A DNA stretch of 64,000 bases, from contig NZ_JBEBOY010000007.1 of the NCBI RefSeq assembly GCF_040396155.1, positions 1-64,000 on the forward strand, in the 5' to 3' direction. The position numbers were made by a program, and so were the translations under genes. Below the pieces are notes generated by a model. That model was not told the origin of the DNA. It ran no database searches and worked only from the letters and a program-made list of their open reading frames with translations. Of the stretch, positions 34,120 to 43,830 are shown one piece after another. This DNA is from Tissierella praeacuta_A. GTDB taxonomy: Bacteria; Bacillota; Clostridia; Tissierellales; Tissierellaceae. Position 1 is the first letter of the stretch. Each line of letters opens with the position of its first letter.

Positions 34120-35067
34120 TTATTTTATCTTAGTTGATTTAGTATCTAAAAGGATTTTTACCTTAGCTTTATTCCTTAACTCTTTCATTTCTTCTAAATA
34201 TTTATCATCTTTTAATACTTTTACTATATCATCTTTCAAGGCTTCATAAGTATCCTTTTTATCTTCAACCTTAATTATATGATAACCAACTTCAGTATGA
34301 ACTAAGTCACTAATTTCTCCAGGACTTAAAGCGAAAGCTGCTTCTTCAAATTCAGCAATCATATCTCCTTTAGCAAAATATGGTAGGCTTCCACCTTGCA
34401 TAGAAGAAGTTTTATCTATAGATACCTCACTGGCAACTTTAGCAAAATCTTCTCCAGCTTCAAGTCTCTTTAACACCTTCTTGCCTTCCTCTTCGGTCTT
34501 TACTAATATATGAGATGCTTTAACTACAATTAGCTCTTCTTTATTTTCTTCAAAATATTTTTTTACTTCTTTTTCATTTATTTGAATGTCGTCTAGAAAA
34601 GCATCCCTATACTTATTAAATAGTAACTCTTTTCTTAAATTCTCTTCGAAAAATTCTTTAGATATATGGTTATTTTTTAGAAATTCATCAAATTTTTCTT
34701 CTCCGCCCATTGCCTTAACATATTCTTCCATCTGCTTTTGAATTTCATCTGAAGTAATTTCGATATTCATCTTTTTTGATTCTTTTTCTACGATTCTTTC
34801 CATAATCAATTTTTCAATTATTTTTTGTTTAAGTGTTTCTTCTAATGTCTTACCATCTTCTCCTACTTGTGACATAGCATCTTCTCCAAGTTGTTGTTCA
34901 GAAATCCTTTTAAACACTTGAAAATCGCTGTCAAATTCTTCTTGTGTAATCTTATCTCCATCTACCTTTGCAACAATACCTTCTTCTTTACCTGTACATC
35001 CACTTATAGTTAAAATAAGTGCTAATAATAGCCCTATTATTGCAAATCTTCTACTTATTCTGTTCAA
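34120..35067 (-). CDS. PrsA/SurA-like peptidylprolyl isomerase lipoprotein
   Basis: Membrane-anchored chaperone with a parvulin domain that helps exported proteins fold. Initiation at TTG 35067, nine bases after AAAGG, gives 315 residues with a basic start and the lipobox ILTISGC at about 18-24. A SurA-like N-terminal region (30-160) is followed by a parvulin domain (about 175-265) containing VKASHILVKTEEEG and GEISDLVHTEVGYHIIKVED. It lies between spoVT and mfd. B. subtilis prsA is elsewhere, but this arrangement occurs in clostridia. Confidence 0.9.
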   Translation of the reverse strand: MNRISRRFAIIGLLLALILTISGCTGKEEGIVAKVDGDKITQEEFDSDFQVFKRISEQQLGEDAMSQVGEDGKTLEETLKQKIIEKLIMERIVEKESKKMNIEITSDEIQKQMEEYVKAMGGEEKFDEFLKNNHISKEFFEENLRKELLFNKYRDAFLDDIQINEKEVKKYFEENKEELIVVKASHILVKTEEEGKKVLKRLEAGEDFAKVASEVSIDKTSSMQGGSLPYFAKGDMIAEFEEAAFALSPGEISDLVHTEVGYHIIKVEDKKDTYEALKDDIVKVLKDDKYLEEMKELRNKAKVKILLDTKSTKIK

Positions 35068-35121
35068 TAATAACATCCTTTCTAAATCTATTTATGAAAC
35101 CCATATTTATTATATATTATT

Positions 35122-38100
35122 TTATCTATGATTAAAACCATTAATTTTTTCTACTAAAAGTTTTAATTCTTCCAATACATTATCCTTTACTCTAAATCTA
35201 AAGGATGGTTCCATAGATAAATCAAATGATAAATATCTTCCATATTCTGTAGATAAAAAATGCAATAGCTCTGCAGACAAATTGTCTGTAGACATGAATT
35301 CTAGTGTGATTTTCTTATCTATTTGGGTAATATTTTTTATATTATTTTTACTACATAAATATCTAATATAAGAAATATCCATGAGGTTTTCTACCTCCTT
35401 AGGTAGATCTCCAAATCTATCAATTAGTTCATCCAATAATTCCCCATACTCACTTTTATTGGAAATAGAGGCAATCTTTTTATATACCTCTATTTTCTGT
35501 TCCTCATCTACAATATATTTTTGTTTAATATATCCATCAACTTTAATATCAATTGTAGTATCTATATGTTCTTCAATTTTTTCTCCCTTTAATTTTCTAA
35601 TAGCCTCATTTAAGAATTTTACATACAAATCATATCCTATGGCCTCAATGTGACCATGCTGTTCTAAACCAAGAAGATTTCCTGCTCCCCTTATCTCCAA
35701 ATCCCTCATGGCAATCTTAAACCCAGAGCCAAATTCTGTAAATTCCTTTATTGCTCTAAGTCTTTTTTCTGCTACTTCTGATAAAACTTTATTTTTCTCA
35801 TAGGTAAAATATCCATAAGCAATTCTATTGGACCTTCCTACCCTTCCCCTAAGCTGATACAACTGTGATAATCCCATTTTATCAGCATCATATATTATTA
35901 TGGTATTTACATTTGGAATATCTAGACCTGTTTCAATAATAGTAGTACACACAAGAACGTCTACTTCTTTTTCCAAGAAACTTACCATAACTCTTTCTAA
36001 CTCTCTTTCACCCATTTGACCGTGACCTATGGCAAACTTAGCCTCTGGCACCAGTTTTTTAAGGATAGAAGCCATTTTATCAATATTTTCAACTCTATTA
36101 TATACAAAATAAACCTGTCCTCCACGACCAACTTCTTTTAAAATAGCATCTCTAATCATTTGTTCATTAAATTCCACAACATAAGTTTGTACAGGATATC
36201 TCTCTTCTGGCGGGTCCTCTATTACAGACATGTCCCTAATGCCTGATAAGGACATATGAAGGGTCCTAGGTATAGGTGTAGCTGTAAGAGTAAGTACATC
36301 TACAGTCTCTTTAAATCTCTTTAAAGCTTCTTTATGTTTTACACCAAATCTCTGTTCCTCATCTATAATCAGTAAGCCTAAATCATTAAAAGAAACATCC
36401 TTAGACAATAATCTATGGGTACCCACCACAATATCTACTAGACCTCTTCTAATATTATCAATTGCAAGTTTTTGTTCTGATTTACTTCTAAATCTACTAA
36501 GAGTAGCTATTTTTATTGGAAATCCTGCAAACCTCTCTACAATCGTATTATAATGCTGCTGAGCAAGAATAGTCGTAGGTACTAAGAAAGCAACCTGTTT
36601 TCCATCCATAACAGCTTTAAAAGCTGCTCTTAGGGCTACTTCTGTCTTGCCATAACCAACATCACCGCATAGAAGTCTATCCATGGGCTTTACTCTTTCC
36701 ATATCCTTTTTAATTTCTATAATACTTCTAAGCTGACCATCAGTTTCTTCATAGGGAAACAAGTCTTCAAATTGACGTTGCCATTCACCGTCTTTAGAAA
36801 AAATAAACCCTTTATAGCTTTCTCTCTTTGCATATAGTTCTAGTAAATCATGAGCCATATCCTCTACAGCTTTTTTAGCCTTTTCCTTTGTTCTTGCCCA
36901 TTCTGCACTAGACAATTTATTTACTTTTGGCTTTATACTATCAGAACCAATATATTTTTGAATTAAATGCATTTGGTCTATAGGTACATATAATTTATCT
37001 TCACCTTTATACTTTATAGTCAAGTAATCCTTCTTTATACCTTGGATATTTAATTGCTCTACTCCTTCATATCGACCAATCCCATGATTTTCATGTACTA
37101 CATAATCACCCACATTTAGATCGGAAAAACTAACGGATTTACTAGGATCCTTCTTCCTCAATTTTCCAGTCTTTTTTTTGCCAGCACCAAATATCTCCTT
37201 ATCACTAATTACAATAAATTTTAAAGCAGGATATTCAAAACCTCCATGGATACTACCTGGTGTAATAAATACCTGTGAGGATTTAATTTCAGCATCTTTA
37301 TCAGACATATAATTGGATTCTATGTCCATATCCAGCAATAGTTTCTGAAGTCTTTTTCCCCTTTCCTCTGTTCCAGAAAGAATGATAATTTTATATCCTC
37401 TATATTTAAAATGATTAATATCCTCTTTTAAAATCTCCATTTTATTGTGATATGATTGCATTCCTTTTACTGAGAAATTGTGGATAGCCTTTGGATTAAA
37501 ACCATTATCTCCGCTTAAAAGTGCACTATTTGTAATACATGTCTTCTCCTTTATTTCTTCTAATAGCTCATCATATCTATAAAGAATATCTGAATGTAAA
37601 GGTAGAACCTCTCCAACTTCATAAAGGTCAGTAAATTTCAGATTAAAATCATATTCTATATTTTTTACTCTCTCTTCTATTCTTTTAGGTTCATCTATAT
37701 AAATTATGGCATCTTCTTTTAAAAATCTAATTATAGATGATAAATATTCTCTTGGCATATATGGCACAATCATATCCATATTTGATATAAACAATTTTTC
37801 AGTCAAATACTCTTTGTATTTATTAAACTTATTTTCTAAATTTTCCTTTTCTATTTCACTAATCTTTGATTTAGATAAGGCTTTATCTAAATCTTTATTC
37901 AAATTATTGATTATAACTTCTCTATATTCATCTAATATTAAATTTTCCTTTACTGGAAATATAAAAGTATTATTAAGGACTTCAATAGATCTTTGGTTGG
38001 TAATATCAAAAGTCCTTATAGAATCAATTTCATCATCAAATAATTCAATTCTAATAGGATTTTCACTATATGCAGGGAAAAAATCTATTATCCCTCCCCT

Positions 38101-38628
38101 TAGACTAAATTGACCTATACCTTCAACCATATTAACTCTCTCATATCCGCTATCCAATAAAACTTTTATTAAATTATCTAAATCTATTTCTTCTCCTATT
38201 TTCACCTCTTGTGAATATAGTTTAAAAACTTCTTTAGACATTAATTTATGAAATATAGCATCTATAGAGGTAACTAACAATAAATCTTCACCCTCTATAA
38301 GTCTGGAAACAATCCCCAGTCTTTCATTAGTATTTTCATAACTAGAGGCATCCACCTCATAAAATACTAATTCTCGTTTTGGAAGTAAAAATACATTATT
38401 ATTGCCTAGATTCTTTAAATCCTCATAAATTCTTCGCCCTCTTATTTCATTATGACTTATTACTAATATTTGTCTTTTAGTGTGTTCCTTCAATGCATAA
38501 AGAATATGTCCTATGCTTTCATCAATAATACCATAAGTAGCAATAGGACTGTTTTTATTTTCTATGTCTGTTTTCAATTTATCATAAGTATTTAAATTAT
38601 CCAACGGGTCTACTAAAAAATTGAGCAT
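35122..38628 (-). CDS. mfd: Transcription-repair coupling factor Mfd
   Basis: Removes RNA polymerase stalled at DNA lesions and recruits UvrA. The 1168-residue protein has the UvrB-like N-terminal module (about 20-330), the RNA polymerase-interacting CarD-like domain with FSDLNVGDYVVHENHGIGRY and VPIDQMHLIQKYIG, then a RecG-like translocase. Walker A is LLCGDVGYGKTEVALRA, motif II is IIDEEQRFGV. The C-terminal TRCF domain ends the chain. Start ATG follows AAAGGAGTGAG. Length is normal. Confidence 0.98.
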   Translation of the reverse strand: MLNFLVDPLDNLNTYDKLKTDIENKNSPIATYGIIDESIGHILYALKEHTKRQILVISHNEIRGRRIYEDLKNLGNNNVFLLPKRELVFYEVDASSYENTNERLGIVSRLIEGEDLLLVTSIDAIFHKLMSKEVFKLYSQEVKIGEEIDLDNLIKVLLDSGYERVNMVEGIGQFSLRGGIIDFFPAYSENPIRIELFDDEIDSIRTFDITNQRSIEVLNNTFIFPVKENLILDEYREVIINNLNKDLDKALSKSKISEIEKENLENKFNKYKEYLTEKLFISNMDMIVPYMPREYLSSIIRFLKEDAIIYIDEPKRIEERVKNIEYDFNLKFTDLYEVGEVLPLHSDILYRYDELLEEIKEKTCITNSALLSGDNGFNPKAIHNFSVKGMQSYHNKMEILKEDINHFKYRGYKIIILSGTEERGKRLQKLLLDMDIESNYMSDKDAEIKSSQVFITPGSIHGGFEYPALKFIVISDKEIFGAGKKKTGKLRKKDPSKSVSFSDLNVGDYVVHENHGIGRYEGVEQLNIQGIKKDYLTIKYKGEDKLYVPIDQMHLIQKYIGSDSIKPKVNKLSSAEWARTKEKAKKAVEDMAHDLLELYAKRESYKGFIFSKDGEWQRQFEDLFPYEETDGQLRSIIEIKKDMERVKPMDRLLCGDVGYGKTEVALRAAFKAVMDGKQVAFLVPTTILAQQHYNTIVERFAGFPIKIATLSRFRSKSEQKLAIDNIRRGLVDIVVGTHRLLSKDVSFNDLGLLIIDEEQRFGVKHKEALKRFKETVDVLTLTATPIPRTLHMSLSGIRDMSVIEDPPEERYPVQTYVVEFNEQMIRDAILKEVGRGGQVYFVYNRVENIDKMASILKKLVPEAKFAIGHGQMGERELERVMVSFLEKEVDVLVCTTIIETGLDIPNVNTIIIYDADKMGLSQLYQLRGRVGRSNRIAYGYFTYEKNKVLSEVAEKRLRAIKEFTEFGSGFKIAMRDLEIRGAGNLLGLEQHGHIEAIGYDLYVKFLNEAIRKLKGEKIEEHIDTTIDIKVDGYIKQKYIVDEEQKIEVYKKIASISNKSEYGELLDELIDRFGDLPKEVENLMDISYIRYLCSKNNIKNITQIDKKITLEFMSTDNLSAELLHFLSTEYGRYLSFDLSMEPSFRFRVKDNVLEELKLLVEKINGFNHR

Positions 38629-38645
38629 ATTCTCACTCCTTTGGA

Positions 38646-38676
38646 AAAGACCATAGCCCAGGTTTAATCCTGGGCT
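38646..38676 (-). terminator. Terminator at the pth stop codon
   Basis: AGCCCAGG, six-base loop, CCTGGGCT, then ATGGTCTTTTCC on the minus strand. It may attenuate transcription between pth and mfd rather than stop it fully. Confidence 0.7.
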
Positions 38677-39245
38677 CTATTTCCTTTAGTATTGAATTCA
38701 TTCATAGCTTCATCTAAACCATACTTTATAATTGCTTCTACGGATTCAGCTCCAGTCAAGAGAGAGCCTTCAATAATTTCTCTTTCTTCCTTTGAAAATC
38801 TACTTAGAACAAAATTTGCTAAATCCTGATTTTCATGTTTTTTCCCGATACCTATTTTAACCCTAGGAAAATTATCTTGTTGGAGTAAATATATTATAGA
38901 CTTTAATCCATTATGGGAACCTGCACTTCCCTTTCGCTTTATCCTTACTGCAGCAAAATCAATATCAATATCATCAACTATAATTATAATGTTTTCTATA
39001 GGTACTTTATAAAAATTATATATATCCCTAACAGTAATTCCACTGTTATTCATATAAGTCTGTGGTTTTACTAATAAAACTTTTTCATTTCCTATAATTC
39101 CTTCACCATAAACAGATTTAAATTTAATCTTATTTATTTTAATATTATTCCTATTTGCTAATAAATCTATTGTGTCAAATCCTATATTATGTCTTGTATT
39201 AGTATATTCCTTACCGGGATTTCCTAAACCCACTACAACAAACAA
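38664..39245 (-). CDS. pth: Peptidyl-tRNA hydrolase
   Basis: Frees tRNA from peptidyl-tRNA that has dropped off the ribosome. The 193-residue protein begins FVVVGLGNPGKEYTNTRHNIG with the catalytic His19 and the substrate-binding Asn9. The conserved IIVDDIDIDF and KRKGSAGSHNGLKSI follow. Start is TTG after AGGGGAT. It follows prs by 18 bases. Confidence 0.97.
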   Translation of the reverse strand: MFVVVGLGNPGKEYTNTRHNIGFDTIDLLANRNNIKINKIKFKSVYGEGIIGNEKVLLVKPQTYMNNSGITVRDIYNFYKVPIENIIIIVDDIDIDFAAVRIKRKGSAGSHNGLKSIIYLLQQDNFPRVKIGIGKKHENQDLANFVLSRFSKEEREIIEGSLLTGAESVEAIIKYGLDEAMNEFNTKGNRAQD

Positions 39246-39263
39246 AAAATCATCCCCTGTTTT

Positions 39264-40211
39264 CTATTCAAATAATTTACTTACAGATTCATTGTCATGG
39301 ATTCTTTTTATAGCCTCAGCAAATAGTGGTGCAACAGACACTATCTCTATTTTATCAATTTTCTTTTCTTCTGGAAGAGGTATAGTATCTGTAATAATAA
39401 ATTTTTCCAATTCTGAATCCTTTATTCTTTCTATGGCTGGACCTGATAATACTCCATGAGTAGCACAACCATAAACTTTCTTTGAACCAAAGTTTTTTAG
39501 AACACTGGCAGCTTTAGATATTGTTCCTGCTGTGTCAATGATATCATCAATTAATATAACATTCTTGCCATTAATATCTCCTATAACATTCATAACTTCT
39601 GCAACATTTGCCTTAGGTCTTCTCTTTTCTATTATAGCTATTGGAAGATCTAAAAGATTAGCAAAAGCTCTTGCTCTAGTTACACCGCCTAAATCTGGAG
39701 AAACTACAACTGTTTCTTCATCTATAATATCTTTAAAATATTCTGCTAATATGGAAACACCTGATAAATGGTCTACAGGAATATCAAAATATCCTTGAAT
39801 TTGTGCAGCATGTAAATCCATACTTATTACTCTATCTGCACCAGCTGTTGTAAATAAATTTGCTACTAATTTTGCTGTTATTGGCTCTCTTGCTTTAGTT
39901 TTTCTATCCTGTCTGGCATATCCATAATATGGAATTACAGCATTAACTCTACCTGCTGAGGCCCTTTTCACTGCATCTATAAGTATTAGAGTTTCCATAA
40001 GATTATCATTTACAGGGCTACAGGTTGGTTGTACTATAAAAACATCTACCCCTCTAACTGTTTCACTAATATTTACATTTATTTCTCCATCACTAAAATG
40101 ACTAACATCACATGTTCCAAGTGGTATACCCAGTTCTTTACATATATTTTCTGCCAGTTCAGTATTTGCATTACCTGAAAAAACTTTAATTCCACCTATG
40201 CTCAAATTCAT
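39264..40211 (-). CDS. prs: Ribose-phosphate pyrophosphokinase (PRPP synthetase)
   Basis: Makes PRPP from ribose 5-phosphate and ATP for nucleotide, His and Trp synthesis. The 315-residue class I enzyme shows the ATP loop YGYARQDRK, the flexible-loop DLHAAQIQGYF, VVVSPDLGGVTRA and the PRPP loop ILIDDIIDTAGT. AGGAGGAA precedes the start. It sits in the conserved order glmU-prs-pth. Confidence 0.98.
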   Translation of the reverse strand: MNLSIGGIKVFSGNANTELAENICKELGIPLGTCDVSHFSDGEINVNISETVRGVDVFIVQPTCSPVNDNLMETLILIDAVKRASAGRVNAVIPYYGYARQDRKTKAREPITAKLVANLFTTAGADRVISMDLHAAQIQGYFDIPVDHLSGVSILAEYFKDIIDEETVVVSPDLGGVTRARAFANLLDLPIAIIEKRRPKANVAEVMNVIGDINGKNVILIDDIIDTAGTISKAASVLKNFGSKKVYGCATHGVLSGPAIERIKDSELEKFIITDTIPLPEEKKIDKIEIVSVAPLFAEAIKRIHDNESVSKLFE

Positions 40212-40232
40212 TTTTATTTATTCCTCCTAAGT

Positions 40233-41618
40233 TTATTTATTATTTTTATATCCTTTTTTTTCTACCCAGTCTTCTATATTTCTTTGCTGTGCCCTAGCTA
40301 TAGATAAGGCACTTTCCGGTACCTCTTTAGTTATAGTAGATCCTGCTGCCACATATCCCCATGGATTTACATTAACTGGAGCAACTAAATTAGAATTGCT
40401 TCCGACAAATGCATTATCTCCTACTGTAGTTCTAAATTTCTCCTTGCCATTATAATTTACAAATACAACACCACATCCTATATTTACATGATGACCAACA
40501 TCAGCATCTCCTATATATGCTAAATGACTAGCTTTTGTATTATCCTTGAGAGTGGAGTTTTTAACCTCAACAAAATTGCCTATTTTAACATTTTTACCTA
40601 AATTGCTATTAGGTCTCAAATGAGCATAAGGACCTATATGAGTATCTTCTCCAACAATACTATTCTCAATAGTTGAAGATTCAATACTAACCTTATTATA
40701 AATCATACTATTTATAATTCTAGAATTACTTCTTATAATACAATCTTCTCCTATTTCAGTATTTCCTTCTAAAATAACATCTGGGTAAATAATCGTATCT
40801 CTACCTATTTTAACTCCATCTTCAATATAAGTATTATCAGGATTTATTAGAGTTACACCGTTTACCATATGGTAATCATTTATTCTTTTTCTCATCACTT
40901 CTTCGGTAAATGCCAATTGGATCCTTGAGTTTACACCATGTATCTCAACAGAATCTTCAATAACATAAGCTCCAACTTTATATCCTTCTTTCTTCAATAT
41001 ACCAATAACATCTGTGGCATAATATTCTTTTTGAGCATTGTTGTTATCAATTTTACTCAAAGCATACTTTAAAAGTTTCCCATCAAAGCAATATATACCA
41101 GAATTGATTTCTTTTACCTTTTTTTCTTCGTCTGTGGAGTCTTTGTCTTCTACAATTTTAAGTATATGCCCTGCATCTTTTCTAATAATCCTGCCATATC
41201 CTGTAGGATTATCTAAAATAGCAGTAAGTACTGTTGCCTGAAACTCATTTTTCTTGTGATAATTAATTAACTTATTTATAGTCGATTCTGTAATAAGTGG
41301 TGTATCCCCATAAAGAATGATTACAGTACTATCATCTTCTATATGCTCTACTGCTTGCATTACAGCAAAACCAGTACCATATGGAACATCGTCACCAATA
41401 GGTTGATCCTTGAATATTATATTCTCTTCTTTAAAATATTCCTTTATCCTATCTCCACCATGTCCTACAATAACTATGTTCTTTTCTGTATTTGCACCTT
41501 TACTAGCATTTATTACATATTCCAATATTGGTTTTCCGCAAACCTTATGTAATACTTTAGAAATCTTTGATTTCATTCTTGTTCCTTCTCCTGCTGCTAA
41601 TATAACAGAAATATTCAT
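40233..41618 (-). CDS. glmU: Bifunctional UDP-N-acetylglucosamine synthase GlmU
   Basis: Acetylates glucosamine 1-phosphate and then uridylates it to UDP-GlcNAc, precursor of peptidoglycan. Start is the ATG at 41618, seven bases after GAGGTG, giving 461 residues. The N-terminal pyrophosphorylase starts VILAAGEGTRMKSKISKVLH. The C-terminal left-handed beta helix (from about 250) has hexapeptide repeats and the acetyltransferase site NFVEVKNSTLKDNTKASHL in parts. Upstream is spoVG, as in B. subtilis. Confidence 0.97.
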   Translation of the reverse strand: MNISVILAAGEGTRMKSKISKVLHKVCGKPILEYVINASKGANTEKNIVIVGHGGDRIKEYFKEENIIFKDQPIGDDVPYGTGFAVMQAVEHIEDDSTVIILYGDTPLITESTINKLINYHKKNEFQATVLTAILDNPTGYGRIIRKDAGHILKIVEDKDSTDEEKKVKEINSGIYCFDGKLLKYALSKIDNNNAQKEYYATDVIGILKKEGYKVGAYVIEDSVEIHGVNSRIQLAFTEEVMRKRINDYHMVNGVTLINPDNTYIEDGVKIGRDTIIYPDVILEGNTEIGEDCIIRSNSRIINSMIYNKVSIESSTIENSIVGEDTHIGPYAHLRPNSNLGKNVKIGNFVEVKNSTLKDNTKASHLAYIGDADVGHHVNIGCGVVFVNYNGKEKFRTTVGDNAFVGSNSNLVAPVNVNPWGYVAAGSTITKEVPESALSIARAQQRNIEDWVEKKGYKNNK

Positions 41619-41655
41619 TTTTTTACACCTCAATTTAATTTATCTATCAAATAAT

Positions 41656-41683
41656 ATTTTAACCCATTTCTTATATAAGTCTA
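41656..41683 (-). promoter_or_regulatory. Possible sigma-A promoter of glmU-prs-pth
   Basis: Minus strand -35 TAGACT (41678-41683), 16-base spacer, -10 TAAAAT (41656-41661), between the spoVG terminator and glmU. Boxes are imperfect. Confidence 0.4.
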
Positions 41684-41724
41684 CACTAAAATCCATAAAA
41701 TTTCATATATTTTATATTTATATA

Positions 41725-41751
41725 CATAAAAAAGAGCCTATAGGCTCTTTT
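41725..41751 (-). terminator. Terminator of spoVG
   Basis: Perfect 22-base palindrome AAAAGAGCCTA/TAGGCTCTTTT with TTATG following on the minus strand, immediately after the spoVG stop codon. Confidence 0.9.
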
Positions 41752-42015
41752 CTATTCTGTAGCTAATACTTTTTCATATTCTCTAAAAATTGCATCTTGA
41801 ATCTTTTGCCTTGTTTCAGCATTGATGGGATGGGCTATATCTCTAAATTCTCCATCTGCCATCCTTCTACTAGGCATAGCAACAAATAATCCATTTTGGC
41901 CTTCAATTATTTTGATATCATGTACTACAAATTCTTCATCAAAAGTAACTGATACTATTGCCTTCATTTTCCCCTCTTCTGAAATTTTTCTCAGTCTTAC
42001 GTCTGTAATCTTCAT
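41752..42015 (-). CDS. spoVG: Septation/regulatory protein SpoVG
   Basis: Small RNA- and DNA-binding regulator involved in septation, sporulation and surface properties. The 87-residue protein begins MKITDVRLRKISEEGKMKAI and contains FVAMPSRRMADGEFRDIAHP, both diagnostic (each shown within length limits). AAAGGGGGC precedes the start. It is transcribed away from murC under an apparent sigma-H promoter. Confidence 0.98.
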   Translation of the reverse strand: MKITDVRLRKISEEGKMKAIVSVTFDEEFVVHDIKIIEGQNGLFVAMPSRRMADGEFRDIAHPINAETRQKIQDAIFREYEKVLATE

Positions 42016-42064
42016 TCCATTAAGCCCCCTTTATTTAAGTCACAAAAACTATTGAATATTCTTT

Positions 42065-42093
42065 ATATTCTATAAAAATTCAAAAACTCCTTC
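42065..42093 (-). promoter_or_regulatory. Sigma-H promoter of spoVG
   Basis: Minus strand GAAGGAGTT (42085-42093), 11 bases, ATAGAATAT (42065-42073). The -10 fits RNNGAATWW completely and the -35 fits RNAGGAWWW at all but one place. A long A-rich tract lies directly upstream, like the AT box of B. subtilis spoVG. Confidence 0.75.
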
Positions 42094-42193
42094 TTTTTTT
42101 TGAAATTTTTTTTATTTTTTATATAATATATTAGAATAATATATTAGAAACTTTACATAATCCATAAATTTATCTTTAAATATTTTGCCATTA

Positions 42194-42202
42194 TGATATA
42201 AT
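42194..42202 (+). promoter_or_regulatory. Extended -10 promoter element of murC
   Basis: TGATATAAT is a perfect extended -10 (TGn plus TATAAT). The -35 region 17 bases upstream is poor (CTTTAA). It lies about 100 bases before murC in the divergent spoVG-murC spacer. Confidence 0.5.
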
Positions 42203-42302
42203 CTATCAGTGACAATTTAATACTATTAGAATAAGATAATATTAATATATAATATGGTAATAATAATTGGAGAAAGTAATTTTTTATTTAGGAGGAAAGC
42301 TT

Positions 42303-43706
42303 ATGTTCGACTTTTGCATAACTGATAATAAATATCCTAGGGTTCATTTTATTGGAATTGGCGGTATATCCATGAGTGGTTTAGCTGAAATCTTGTTATC
42401 CGAAGGATATATTGTAACTGGTTCTGATACAAAGGATAGTACAATAATTGAAAAATTAAAAAACTTAGGAGCCAAGATTTACATAAATCATAGGGAAAGT
42501 AATGTAGATGGGGCTGACTTAGTAATTTATACAGATGCTATATCAAAGGATAATGAAGAGCTTGCAAAAGCCTTTTCACTTAATGTCCCTGTAATAGATA
42601 GAGCAACATTCCTAGGTGCTTTAATGAAAAATTATAAAAATTCTATTGCAGTATCTGGCACCCATGGAAAAACTACAACTACTAGTATGTTATCTACTAT
42701 ATTAAATCGTTCCATATTAAATCCTACTATTCTTTTAGGTGGACAATTAGATGAAATTGATGGCAACGTGAAATTAGGCTCTAAAGATTATATACTTACA
42801 GAAGCTTGTGAATATAAAGGAAATATATTAAAATATTTTCCTACAATGGCTATTATTTTAAATATGGATGCAGATCATTTAGATTATTTTAAAAATATGG
42901 ACCATATAATGGAAACCTTTATTAAATATGGTAAAAACCTTAGTGACGATAGCTACTTGGTAATTAACATAGATGATATAGGCTCTGAAAAAATAATATC
43001 TAGTACAAAGGCAAAGGTAATTACTTTTGGAACTACTGGAGAACCAGATTATAAAGCAGAAAATATCACTTTTTCTCCAGAAGGTTATCCATCATATACT
43101 CTCAATATTAAAGGAAATACATCATTTCCTATTAGTTTAAATGTTATGGGCATTCATAATGTATATAATTCTTTAGCTAGTGTTGCTGCAGCACATATCT
43201 ATGGTATTCCTATTGAAGATATTCAAAAAAACATCTCACTTTATACAGGAGTCCATAGAAGATTGGAATTAAAAGGATATTATAAAGGTGTAAAAATAAT
43301 TGATGATTATGCACATCATCCAACTGAAATTAAGGCTACATTAAATGCATTAAAAAATTCTACATCTGGAGACATTTACTGTGTATTTCAACCACATACT
43401 TATACTAGAACGAAGCTTTTATTAGACAATTTTGCAGAAGCTTTTACAGATGCAGACAAGGTTATAATTACTGATATATATGCGGCTAGAGAGATTGATA
43501 ATGGATTAATTCATTCAAAAGATTTGGCAAATGCAATATTTAAGAAAGGGTCAGATGCTGTTTATCTTGGATCTTTTGATGAAGTAGAATCCTATTTGTT
43601 AAATAATGTTAAAGAAAATGATATTATCCTAACTATGGGCGCTGGTAATGTATATCTTGTAGGAGATTCAATAATGGAACATAGTAAAGAGAAAACAGCA
43701 GTTTAA
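42303..43706 (+). CDS. murC: UDP-N-acetylmuramate-L-alanine ligase
   Basis: Adds L-alanine to UDP-MurNAc, the first peptide step of peptidoglycan synthesis. Start is the ATG at 42303 directly behind AGGAGG, giving 467 residues. The N-terminal Rossmann domain has VHFIGIGGISMSGLAEI, the ATP-binding P-loop is SGTHGKTTTTSM (about 114-125), and the C-terminal ligase domain contains DDYAHHPTEI. Divergent from spoVG and followed by a strong hairpin. Confidence 0.97.
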   Translation: MFDFCITDNKYPRVHFIGIGGISMSGLAEILLSEGYIVTGSDTKDSTIIEKLKNLGAKIYINHRESNVDGADLVIYTDAISKDNEELAKAFSLNVPVIDRATFLGALMKNYKNSIAVSGTHGKTTTTSMLSTILNRSILNPTILLGGQLDEIDGNVKLGSKDYILTEACEYKGNILKYFPTMAIILNMDADHLDYFKNMDHIMETFIKYGKNLSDDSYLVINIDDIGSEKIISSTKAKVITFGTTGEPDYKAENITFSPEGYPSYTLNIKGNTSFPISLNVMGIHNVYNSLASVAAAHIYGIPIEDIQKNISLYTGVHRRLELKGYYKGVKIIDDYAHHPTEIKATLNALKNSTSGDIYCVFQPHTYTRTKLLLDNFAEAFTDADKVIITDIYAAREIDNGLIHSKDLANAIFKKGSDAVYLGSFDEVESYLLNNVKENDIILTMGAGNVYLVGDSIMEHSKEKTAV

Positions 43707-43738
43707 CCTTCAGAAATTTAAATTTTCAAGTTAAAACA

Positions 43739-43804
43739 TAGATTCTCCACTGTGTTCAGAATTATAAATATGCTGTATCTGAGCATAGTGAAGATTCTTT
43801 TTTA
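43739..43804 (+). terminator. Terminator of murC, repeat-like hairpin
   Basis: AGATTCTCCACTGTGTTCAG pairs imperfectly with CTGAGCATAGTGAAGATTCT, then TTTTT. The right arm resembles the GAG(C/T)RTAG(C/T)GA core of the repeats at 9246 and 53725, so this may be a repeat copy serving as terminator. Confidence 0.7.
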
Positions 43805-43830
43805 GACATAAAAAAACCCTTATCAATAAA

